64,000 nucleotides of DNA from Solea solea. Lineage: Eukaryota; Chordata; Actinopteri; Pleuronectiformes; Soleidae. The DNA lies in assembly GCF_958295425.1 (NCBI RefSeq), contig NC_081135.1, forward strand, positions 23,568,180 through 23,632,179, written 5' to 3'. Position numbers and translations under genes: made by a program. Shown here one piece after another: positions 13,001 to 25,000 of the stretch; the stretch's first letter is position 1, and every line of letters starts with the position of its first letter. The notes under the pieces were generated by a model. It was not told where the DNA came from. It did not search any database and was given only the letters and a program-made list of their open reading frames with translations.

Positions 13001-16000
13001 ATAATGAAGAGACAGTGGAACCTACACGGCTAAGCCTCATCTCAGCTGCTCCCTCAAACATCTTTAATTACAACTTCACGCAAACCTAGTCACCTGGTAA
13101 AATGTCTCTCTCTCAGGCAATTACCACCAAATCTATCGCCTCTGTAATTACATTGATTTGAGGGCAGCTTGAGCTATTTGTTTAGTCGCTCACGTAGAAC
13201 AGCCGTTAAGGCAATATATGGTTACCTTCAGGCTCAACTTCCAACGTTTTGATTAATTTACATGCTTACAGAAGGTAAGAAGAAAGATATGAAGTACAAA
13301 GGACTGTTCACTTGATTCTGGACAGCAGAATATTGGGACAAAATTGGGACAGAACCAGGCTAGTTGTTTCCTAATGATTCTAGTCATTGTGCTGTGCTAA
13401 AATAAACTAAGCTAAGCTAACCCCATCATCTGATTATCGTGGAATTAAAGTCACTCTTGATAAGAAAATGTCACTGCATTTCATTGAGGTGAGATGTTCC
13501 AGCACAAGGTTATAATAGTATTAGTTCATAAGCTTTTTTTTAGTTTTGACTTGTTTTTAAAATGACCTAGTTTTAATAAGTTTTTAGAGCGGGTTTTCTC
13601 TTTTTTATTAGATTTTTGAAAATGCTAAGTTTTAGTTTAGTTTTTGTGTTAGTTTTAGTTTTTTGTACTATGGAGTATGCAAAATGCAAAAAGGTCATAA
13701 TAAGTATTGTGTGTCATTAAAAACCCAACAAAAGGTGCCATTTTAAAATGTATTAGGACAAACGAACAACCATCCCTGAGTCAACAACAGTCTACAAAAA
13801 AATGTGCATAATATTGCTGAGGATGGATGCAGTTAGTGTGCCAGGTCAAACTCAAATAGCCAAAAGACTAAAGACACACATGAACATAACAAACTACACA
13901 ATTCCACGGCGAAATTTCGAGCGTGCCTGCTGTTCTTGCTGCCGATGTCGTCGGGTGCAGGACTTGTGCTGGTAAAGGAGAAACATTTGGGTGGATTGAA
14001 CCTTTAAAACTTGAAGTATTTAGACAAAGTGGTATTTTGGTGGAATCACCCATTAAAAGAGACTGACTCTTAAGGTGTGAGGATTGTGTATGTGGAAATT
14101 ATTAGCAGTTTTTTGCAATTTTTGTCGCCATGGTTGCTCAAACGCTTAGAAAAGTTATAGCCCGCCATTCTCGATCAAACCGCATGTTTTGATATAGGAT
14201 GTGTGGAGGTTTTCTTTAAAACTGTCAAACTATAACATTTAAGTCGAATTTTAGACAACATACTAAACTATGACATTTTTGCCAAATTTTGGACGACATA
14301 CTAAACTATGACATGTCAGTTTAGTATCTCATCCAAAATTTGACAAAAATGTCATACTTTAGTATGTTGGTCAAAATTTGACAAAGATGTCATAGTTTAG
14401 TAAGTCGTCCAAAAACTCAAAAAAAGTCATAGTTTCATATGTCGTCCAAAATCAGACAAAAATGTCATAGTTTAGTATGTTGTCCAAAATGTGACAAAAA
14501 TGTCATAGTTTAGTATGTCGTCCAATATATGACAAAAATGTCATAGTTTAGTATGTCGTCCAAAATCTGACAAAAATGTCATAGTTTAGTATGTTGTCCA
14601 AAATCTGACAAAAATGTCACAGTTTATTATGTTGTCCAAAATTTTTTAAAATGTCACAGTTTAGTATGTTGTCCAAAATGTGACAAAAATGTCATAGTTT
14701 AATATGTTGTCCAAAATTTGACCAAAATGTCACAGTTCAGTATGTTGTCCAAAATATGACAAAAATGTCATAGTTTAGTATGTCGTCCAAAATTTGACAA
14801 AAAAGTCATACTTAAGTATGTTGTCCAAAATCTGACAAAAATGTCATAGCTAAGTATGTCGTCCAAAATTTGACAAAAATGTCACAGTTTAGTTGGTGTC
14901 CAAAATTTGACCAAAATGTCACGTTTAGTATGTTGTCCAAAATGTGACAAAAATGTCATAGTCTAGTATGTCGTTCCAATATTTGACAAAAATGTCACAG
15001 TTTAATATGTTGTCCAAAATTTGACCAAAATGTCACAGTTTAGTTGGTGTCCAAAATTTGACCAAAATGTCACAGTTTAGTATGTTGTCCAAAATATTAC
15101 AAAAAAGTCATACTTTAGTATGTCGTCTGAAATCTGTCAAAAATGTCATAGTTTAGTATGTTGTCCAAAATGTGACAAAAATGTCATAGTATAGTATGTC
15201 GTCTAAAACTTGCCAAAAACTCATACTTAAGTATGTTGTCTAAAATCTGACAAAAATGTCATAGTTTAGTATGGCGTCCAAAATTTGACAAAAAAGTCAT
15301 ACTTAAGTATGTCGTTCAAAATCTGTCAAAAATGTCATAGTCTAGTATGTCTTAAAAAATTTGACAAAAAAGTCATACTTTTTTAGTATGTCGTCCAAAA
15401 TTTGACCAAAATGTCACAGTTTAGTATGTTGTCCAAAATATGACAAAAATGTCATGGTTAAGTATGTTGTCCAAAATCTCACAAAAATGTCATAGCTTAG
15501 TATGTCGTCCAAAATTTGACAAAAATGTCACAGTTTAGTTGGTGTCCAAAATTTGACCAAAATGTCACAGTTTAGTATGTTGTCCAAAATATGACAAAAA
15601 TGTCATAGTTTAGTATGTTGTCCAAAATGTGACAAAAATGTCATAGCTTAGTTTGTCGTCCAAAATTTGACAAAAATGTCATAGTTTAGTATGTCGTCCA
15701 AAATTTGACAAAAAAGTCATACTTAAGTATGTCGTCCAAAACTTGCCAAAAAGTCATACTTAAGTATGTTGTCTAAAATCTGACAAAAGTGTCATAGTTT
15801 AGTATGTCATCCAAAATTTGACAAAAATGTCATAGTTTAATAAGTCGTCCAAAATCTGACAAAAATGTCATAGTTTAGTATGGCGTCCAAAATCTGACAA
15901 AAATGTCATAGTTTAGTATGTCGTCCAAAATTTGACAAAAACGTCATAGTTTAGAACGTTGTCCAAAAAGTCACAAAAATGTCATAGTTTAGTATGTCGT

Positions 16001-19000
16001 CCAAAATCAGACAAAAATGTCATAGTTTAGTATGTCGTCCATAAACTCACAAAAATGTCATAGTTTAGTATGTTGTACAAAATATGACAAAAATGTCATA
16101 GTATGTCGTCCAAAATCTGACAAAAATGTCATAGTTTAATATGTCATCCAAAATTTGACAAAAAAGTCATACTTAAGTATGTTGTCCAAAATTTGACAAA
16201 AAGGTCATAGTTTAGTATGTCGTCCAATATTTGACAGAAATGTCATAGTATAGAATGGCATCCAGAATGCGTTATTTATTTGTCAACGATGGGATTTGAA
16301 CCAGCTTCCACCAAGAATGGATGGCACCCCTAAGGAAGCGTCATAGACCACTACGCCAACTGAAAGAATGCACTCCTGTCAAAAGTCACCCAAAAATGTC
16401 ATAGTATAGTTTGTTGTCCAAAATTTTACAAAAAAGTCATACTTTAGTATGTCGTCTGAAATCTGTCAAAAATGTCATAGTTTAGTATGTTGTCCAAAAT
16501 GTGACAAAAAGGTCATAGTTTAGTATGTCGTCCAATATTTGACAGAAACGTCATAGTATAGAATGGCATCCAGAATGCGTTATTTATTTGTCAACGATGG
16601 GATTTGAACCAGCTTCCACCAAGAATGGATGGCACCCCTAAGGAAGCGTCATAGACCACTACGCCAACTGAAAGAATACACTCCTGTCAAAAGTCATATG
16701 TCATAGTATAGTTTGTTGTCCAAAATTTTACAAAAAAGTCATATTTAGTATGTCGTCTGAAATCTGTCAAAAATGTCACAGTTTAGTTGGTGTCCAAAAT
16801 TTGACCAAAATGTCACAGTTTAGTATGTTGTCCAAAATGTGACAAAAATGTCATAGTCTAGTATGTCGTTCCAATATTTGACAAAAATGTCACAGTTTAA
16901 GTATGTTGTCCAAAATGTGACAAAAATGTCATAGCTTAGTATGTCGTCCAAAATTTGACAAAAATGTCACAGTTTAGTTGGTGTCCAAAATTTGACCAAA
17001 ATGTCACAGTTTAGTATGTTGTCCAAAATGTGACAAAAATGTCATAGTCTAGTATGTCGTTCCAATATTTGACAAAAATGTCACAGTTTAATATGTTGTC
17101 CAAAATTTGACCAAAATGTCACAGTTTAGTATGTTGTCCAAAATATGACAAAAATGTCATAGTTTAGTATGTTGTCCAAAATGTGACAAAAATGTCATAG
17201 CTTAGTATGTCGTCCAAAATTTGACAAAAATGTCATAGTTTAGTATGTCGTCCAAAACTTGCCAAAAAGTCATACTTAAGTATGTTGTCTAAAATCTGAC
17301 AAAAGTGTCATAGTTTAGTATGTCGTCAAAGACTTGCCAAAAAGTCATACTTAAGTATGTCGTCCAAAATCTGACAAAAGTGTCATAGTTTAGTATATCG
17401 TCCAAAATCTGACAAAAATGTCATAGTTTAGTATGTCGTCCAAAATTTGACAAAAACGTCATAGTTTAGAACGTTGTCCAAAAAGTCACAAAAATGTCAT
17501 AGTTTAGTATGTCGTCCAAAGTCAGACAAAAATGTCATAGTTTAGTATGTCGTCCAAAATCTGACAAAAATGTCATACTTTAGTATGTTGTCCAAAATTT
17601 GACAAAAATGTCATAGTTTAAGTATGTTGTCCAAAATGTGACAAAAATGTCACAGTTTAGTTGGTGTCCAAAATTTGACCAAAATGTCACAGTTTAGTAT
17701 GTTGTCCAAAATGTGACAAAAATGTCATAGTCTAGTTTGTCGTTCCAATATTTGACAAAAATGTCACAGTTTAATATGTTGTCCAAGATTTGACCAAAAT
17801 GTCACAGTTTAGTATGTTGTCCAAAATATGACAAAAATGTCATAGTTTAGTATGTTGTCCAAAATGTGACAAAAATGTCATAGCTTAGTATGTCGTCCAA
17901 AATTTGACAAAAATGTCACAGTTTAGTATGTTGTCCAAAATATGACAAAAATGTCATAGTTTAGTATGTTGTCCAAAATGTGACAAAAATATCATAGTTT
18001 AGTATGTCGTCCAAAATTTGATAGTTTAGTATGTCGTCCAATATTTGACAGAAATGTCATAGTATAGAATGGCATCCAGAATGCGTTATTTATTTGTCAA
18101 CGATGGGATTTGAACCAGCTTCCACCAAGAATGGATGGCACCCCTAAGGAAGCGTCATAGACCACTATGCCAACTGAAAGAATACACTCCTGTCAAAAGT
18201 CACCCAAAAATGTCATAGTATAGTTTGTTGTCCAAAATTTTACAAAAAAGTCATACTTTAGTATGTCGTCTGAAATCTGTCAAAAATGTCATAGTTTAGT
18301 ATGTTGTCCAAAATGTGACAAAAATGTCATAGTATAGTATGTCGTCCGAAATTTGACAAAAATGTCATACTTTAGTATGTCGTCCAAAATCGGACAAAAA
18401 TGTCATAGTTTAGTATGTCGTCCAAAATCTGACAAAAAAGTGATAGTTTAGTATGTCGTCCGATATTTGACAGAAATGTCATAGTATAGCATCCAGAATG
18501 CCATCATAATCAGTTATAGTATGTCGCCCAAAATCGGACAAAAAAGTGATGTCGTCAGATATGTCATAGTATAGCATCCAGAATGCCATCATAATCAGTT
18601 ATTTATTTGTCAACGATGGGATTTGAACCGGCTTCCACCAAGAAAGGCTGGCACCCCTAAGGAAGCGTCATAGACCACTACTCCAACTGAAAGAATACAT
18701 TCCCTGTCAAAAGGTTACTATGGCGTCCAAAATTTTACAAAAAAGTCATACTTTAGTATGTCGTCCAAAATTTTACAAAAAAGTCATACTTTAGTATGTC
18801 GTCCAAAATTTTACAAAAAAGTCATACTTTAGTATGTCGTCCAAAATCTGACAAAAATGTCATAGTTTAGTATGTCGTCCAAAATTTGACAAAAATGTCA
18901 GTCTAGTATGTCGTCCAAAATGTGACAAAAATGTCATAGTTTAGTAAGTGGTCCAAAAAGTCACAAAAATGTCATAGTTTAATATGTTGTCCAAAATCTG

Positions 19001-22000
19001 ACATAAATGTCATAGTTTAGTATGTCGTCCAAAATTTGACAAAAATGTCATAGTTTAGTATGTTGTCCAAAATTTGACCAAAATGTCACAGTTTAGTATG
19101 TTGTCCAAAATGTGACAAAAATGTCATAGTTTAGTATGGCGTCCAAAATTTGACAAAAATTTCATAGTTTAAGTATGTTGTCCAAAATGTGACAAAAATG
19201 TCATAGTTTAGTATGGCGTCCAAAATTTGACAAAAATGTCATAGTTTAGTATGTTGTCCTAAATTCTGACAAAAAAGTCTTAGTTTAGTATGTCGTCCAA
19301 TATTTGACAGAAATGTCATAGTATAGAATGGCATCCAGAATGCCACCATAATGTGTTATTTATTTGTCAACGATGGGATTTGAACCAGCTTCCACCAAGA
19401 AAGGACACCAGCCCAAGGAAGTGTCATAGACCACTACGCCAACTGAAATATGCATTCCCTGTCAAGTCACCGAAAAATGTCATAGTATAGTTTGTTGTCC
19501 AAAATGAAACCAAAAAGTAATACTTTAGTATGTCGTCCAAGATCTGACATAAAAGTCATACTTTAGTATGTCGTCCAAAATCTGACAAAAGTGTCATAGT
19601 TTAGTATATCGTCCAAAATCTGACAAAAATGTCATAGTTTAGTATGTCGTCCAAAATTTGACAAAAACGTCATACTTTAGTATGTTGTCCAAAAAGTCAC
19701 AAAAATGTCATAGTTTAGTATATCTTCCAAAATCTGACAAAAAAGTCATAGTTTAGTATGTTGTCCAAAATTTGATAGTTTAGTATGTCGTCCAATATTT
19801 GACAGAAATGTCATAGTATAGAATGGCATCCAGAATGCCACCATAATGTGTTATTTATTTGTCAACGATGGGATATGAACCAGCTTCCACCAAGAAAGGA
19901 TGGTAGTTCTAAGGAAGCGTCATAGACCACTACGCCAACTGAAAGAACACATTCCCTGTCAAAAGTCAACCAAAAATGTCATAGTATAGTTTGTTGTCAA
20001 AAATGAAACCAAAAAGTAATACTTAAGTATGTGGTCCAAGATCTGACATAAAAGTCATACTTTAGTATGTCGTCCAAAATTGGACCAAAATGCCATAGTT
20101 TAGTATGTTGTCCAAAATTTGACACAAATGTCAGTTTAGTATGACGTCTAAAAACTCACTTAAAATGTCATAGTTTAGTATGGCGTCCAAAATCTGACAA
20201 AAATGTCATAGCTTAGTATGTCGTCCAAAATTTGACAAAAACGTCATAGTTTAGTATGTTGTCCAAAAAGTCACAAAAATGTCATACTTTAATATGTCGT
20301 CCAAAATATGACAAAAGTGTCATAGTTTAGTATAAAGTCCAAAATCTGACAAAAATGTCATAGTTTAGTATGTCGTCCAAAATTTGACAAAAACGGCATA
20401 GTTTAGTATGTTGTCCAAAATGTGACAAAAATGTCATAGTATAGTATGTCGTCCAAAATTTGACAAAAATGTCATACTTTAGTATGTCGTCCAAAATCTG
20501 ACAAAAATGTCATACTTTTTTAGTATGTCGTCCAAAATCTGACAAAAATGTCATAGTTTAGTATGTCGTCCAAAATTTGACCAAAATGTCATAGTTTAGT
20601 ATGTTGTCCAAAATTTGACCAAAATGTCATAGTTTAGGTATGTCGTCCAAAATTTGAGAAAAATGTCATAGTTTAGGTATGTCGTCCAAAATTTGACAAA
20701 AATGTCATAGTTTAGTATGTCGTCCAAAATTTGTCCAAAATGTCACAGTTTAGTATGTCGTCTAAAAACTCACCTAAAATGTCATAGTTTAGTATGGCGT
20801 CCAAAATTTGACCAAAATGTCATAGTTTAGTATGTTGTCCAAAATCTGACAAAAATGTCTTAGTTTAGTATGTCGTCCAACATTTGACAAAAATGTCATA
20901 CTTTAGTATGTCTTAAAAAATTTGACAAAAATGTCATAGTTTAGTATGTCTTAAAAAATTTGACAAAAATGTCATAGTTTAGTATGGCGTCCAAAATGTG
21001 ACAAAAATGTCATAGTTTAGTATGGCGTCCAAAATTTGACAAAAAAGTCATACTTAAGTATGTCGTCCAAAATCTGACAAAAATGTCATCGTTTAGTATG
21101 TCTTAAAAAATTTGACAAAAATGTCTTAGTTTAGTATGTCGTCCAAAATCTGACAAAAATGTCATAGTTTAGTATGTCGTCCAAAATGTGACAAAAATGT
21201 CATAGTATAGTATGTCGTCCAAAATTTGACAAAAATGTCATACTTTAGTATGTCGTCCAAAATTTGACAAAAACGTCATAGTTTAGTATGTTGTCCAAAA
21301 AGTCACAAAAATCTCATAGTATAGTATGTCGTCCAAAATTTGACAAAAATGTCATACTTTAGTATGTCGTCCAAAATCTGACAAAAATGTCTTAGTTTAG
21401 TATGTCGTCCAACATTTGACAAAAATGTCATAGTTTAGTATGTTGTCCAAAATTTGACCAAAATGTCACAGTTTAGTATGGCGTCCAAAATTTGACAAAA
21501 ATGTCATAGTTTAGTATGTTGTCCAAAAAGTCACAAAAATCTCATAGTATAGTATGTCGTCCAAAATTTGACAAAAATGTCATACTTTAGTATGTCGTCC
21601 AAAATGTGACAAAAATGTCATAGTTTAGTATGTCGTCCAAAATTTGACAAAATTTTCATAGTTTAGTATGTCGTCCAACATTTGACAAAAATGTCATACT
21701 TTAGTATGTCGTCCAAAATCTGACAAAAATGTCATAGTTTAGTATGTCTTCGAAAATGTGACAAAAATGTCATACTTTAGTATATTGTCCAAAATTTGAC
21801 AAAAATGTCATACTTTAGTATGTCGTCCAAAATTTGACAAAAATGTCATAGTTTAGTATGTCGTCCAAAATTTGACAAAAATGTCATACTTTAGTATGTC
21901 GTCCAATATTTGACAGAAATGTCATCAGCATGGCATCCAGAATGCCACCACAATGTGTTACTTATTTGTCAACGATGGGATTTGAAGCGGCTACCACCAA

Positions 22001-25000
22001 GGAAGGCTGGCACCCCAAAGTGTCATAGACCACTCCGCCAACTTAAAGAATACATTCCCTGTCAAAAGTCACCTAAAAATGTCATAGTATAGTTTGTTGT
22101 CCAAAATGAAACCAAAAAGTAATACTTTAGTATGTCGTCCAAAATCTGACATAAAAGTCATACTTTAGTATGTCGTCCAAAATTTGACAGAAAAGTGGTA
22201 TGTCGTCCAAAATCTGACAAAAATGTCATAGTTTAATACGTCGTCCAAAATCTGACAAAAATGTCATAGTTTAGTATGTTGTCCAAAATTTGACCAAAAT
22301 GTCATAGTTTAGTATGTCGTCCAAAATTTGAGAAAAATGTCATAGTTTAGTATGTCGTCCAAAATTTGAGAAAAATGTCATAGTTTAGTATGTTGTCCAA
22401 AATTTGAGAAAAATGCCATAGTTTAGTATGTTGTCCAAAACCTCACAAAAATTTCATAGTTTAGTCAGTCATCCAAAATCTGACAAAAATGTCATAGTTT
22501 CATAAAGGATTGGAGAGGGGACGACAACCATAGCAGCGTTTTTATGTAAACATTGTCATAGTTTAGTATGTCTTAAAAAATTTGACAAAAATGTCATAGT
22601 TTAGTATGTCGTCCAAAATGTGACAAAAATGTCATAGTTTAGTATGTCGTCCAAAATGTGACAAAAATGTCATAGTATAGTATGTCGTCCAAAATTTGAC
22701 AAAAATGTCATACTTTAGTATGTCGTCCAAAATCTGACAAAAATGTCTTAGTTTAGTATGTCTTCCAACATTTGACAAAAATGTCATACTTTAGTATGTC
22801 GTCCAAAATTTGACAAAAATGTCATAGTTTAGTATGTTGTCCAAAATTTGACCAAAATGTCACAGTTTAGTATGGCGTCCAAAATTTGACAAAATAGTCA
22901 TACTTACGTATGTCGTCCAAAATTTGACAAAAATGTCATAGTTTAGTATGTCGTCCAAAATCTGACAAAAATGTCATAGTTTAGTATGTCGTCCAAAATG
23001 TGACAAAAATGTCATAGTTTAGTATGTCGTCCAAAATTTGACAAAATTTTCATAGTTTAGTATGTCGTCCAACATTTGACAAAAATGTCATACTTTAGTA
23101 TGTCGTCCAATATTTGACAGAAATGTCATCAGCATGGCATCCAGAATGCCACCACAATGTGTTACTTATTTGTCAACGATGGGATTTGAAGCGGCTACCA
23201 CCAAGGAAGGCTGGCACCCCAAAGTGTCATAGACCACTCCGCCAACTTAAAGAATACATTCCCTGTCAAAAGTCACCTAAAAATGTCATAGTATAGTTTG
23301 TTGTCCAAAATGAAACCAAAAAGTAATACTTTAGTATGTCGTCCAAAATCTGACATAAAAGTCATACTTTAGTATGTCGTCCAAAATTTGACAAAAAAGT
23401 CGTATGTCGTCCAAAATCTGACAAAAATGGCATAGTGTAGTATATCGTCCAAAATCTGACAAAAATGTCACAGTTTAGTATGTCGTCCAAAGTTTGACAA
23501 AAATGTCATAGTTTAGTATGTCGTCTAAAAACTCACAAAAATGTCATAGTTTAATACGTCGTCCAAAATCTGACAAAAATGTCATAGTTTAGTATGTTTT
23601 CCAAAATTTGACCAAAATGTCATAGTTTAGTATGTCGTCCAAAATTTGAGAAAAATGTCATAGTTTAGTATGTCGTCCAAAATTTGAGAAAAATGTCATA
23701 GTTTAGTATGTTGTCCAAAATTTGAGAAAAATGCCATAGTTTAGTATGTTGTCCAAAACCTCACAAAAATTTCATAGTTTAGTATGTTGTCCAAAATTTG
23801 AGAAAAATGCCATAGTTTAGTATGTTGTCCAAAACCTCACAAAAATTTCATAGTTTAGTCAGTCATCCAAAATCTGACAAAAATGTCATAGTTTCATAAA
23901 GGATTGGAGAGGGGACGACAACCATAGCAGCGTTTTTATGTAAACATTGTCTGTGTCGGTTGTAAATTGTGGACAGGAGAAGAGTTTATTCAGAGATTTT
24001 TGTGATTATTTTTCTGGATCTCAGCAGAGTGTGTCACTGTAGCTCAACGCCCACACGCAATACACACTCATTATAAAATCTGAAAACGTCAAAAAAAAAA
24101 AGTACAAAACTCAAACTGTGATTGTATAAAAAGTGTAATATGTATCAAAACGTTGACTTAGGTGAGAAAAGTCTCAAGTCTTGTGACCCGTTTAAAGTTG
24201 CAATCACTTTTCTACGTTAAAGTATGACGACACTGTGATGCTCCAAAGTGGGCTTGGTTTTTCTCTGTTTCCCATTCGTGTGTATGTGGAAATTTTTCAC
24301 TCTAGGTTCTCACTCGTATGCCTTGCAGCAGCAGGCACTAATAATAATAAATAACCCTAATGAGACACATCACATTGCTTGTGAGCCAGGAGTCTCAGGG
24401 AGTTCAATCTCAACAATACATTTTACAAAGATGAAAACTAAGCACATTTTCGCTACAATCTTAGATAGTTTTGTAAACACACAATTCAGTTTCAGTGGGT
24501 TATGTTTTTTTTTGTTTGTTTTTTTAACTCTAGTTTCTATTTTTATTTCAGTTAACGAAAATGTTTTTTTCAATTTTAGTTTCAGTTAGGTAGAAAATGG
24601 ATGGATGGATGGATTAGTTTAGTTTAGTTTAGTTTTCATTATTTCATTAGTTTTCACCAACTATAATAACCTTGTTCCAGCATCCTGGTGATCTATATGT
24701 TAGCTCTTAACCTGGTGGAACAAAGTTTGCTACATCAGTCTTTTTAACAGATAAATAAAAAAAGATATTCTGCCATGAAATAAACTTAATGCAACACTGT
24801 GGATGAGTGACTTGTGGGAGGTTGTTACTTTTTTCATTCCCACTCTGCAAATGAACTTCTGTCCTTGTAACTTAATGACAGTCAGTGACTCAAACTGCCA
24901 GAACAGAGCCCAGCTAGTTCAAGAGTAACCAGACGTGTTTTCATGCAAAGCTAATATTTTTCTAACCTGATCCAGTTACTGTGAGCTTTTACATCAGCAA

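Larger units (their letters stand above)
14225..23894. repeat. Satellite-like array of a 38-bp tandem repeat, about 220-230 units
   Basis: A typical unit reads GTCATAGTTTAGTATGTCGT then CCAAAATTTGACAAAAAT; successive units start 38 bp apart (for example 14,541 and 14,579). Common variants change ATAG to ATAC or ACAG, TCG to TTG, and TTTGAC to CTGAC or GTGAC. Variants with CATACTTAAGTATG are perfect 14-bp palindromes. Because 38 is not a multiple of three and stops occur in all frames, the array encodes nothing. Eight tRNA-like modules interrupt it. The first two units are inverted relative to the rest. Confidence 0.97.
13505..24674. mobile_element. 11.2-kb non-autonomous hAT-like transposon filled with a 38-bp satellite
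   Basis: The left end starts CAAGGTTATAATAGT (13,505-13,519). The right end, read inward on the minus strand, starts CAAGGTTATTATAGT (24,674 back to 24,660). That is a 15-bp inverted repeat with one mismatch, flanked by the perfect 8-bp duplication TTCCAGCA. An 8-bp duplication with CA...TG ends fits the hAT superfamily. No transposase frame exists inside. The contents are a T-rich left arm with TTTTAGTTTTAG motifs (13,520-14,224), the tandem array (14,225-23,894), and a right arm (23,895-24,660) with similar T-rich motifs and a GGAT microsatellite. The element sits in pde11a intron 14. The family name is not assigned. Confidence 0.8.

Noticed and set aside
16282..16360. Functional tRNA-Leu gene
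   Set aside because: The acceptor stem does not pair and the T stem has mismatches; only the box-like motifs and D arm remain.
21910..23296. Two identical 60-residue reading frames
   Set aside because: They are the same frame through duplicated tRNA-like module copies 7 and 8; the other copies do not keep the frame open.
14225..23894. CRISPR-like array
   Set aside because: The repeats are contiguous with no unique spacers, the setting is a vertebrate intron, and no cas genes are present.
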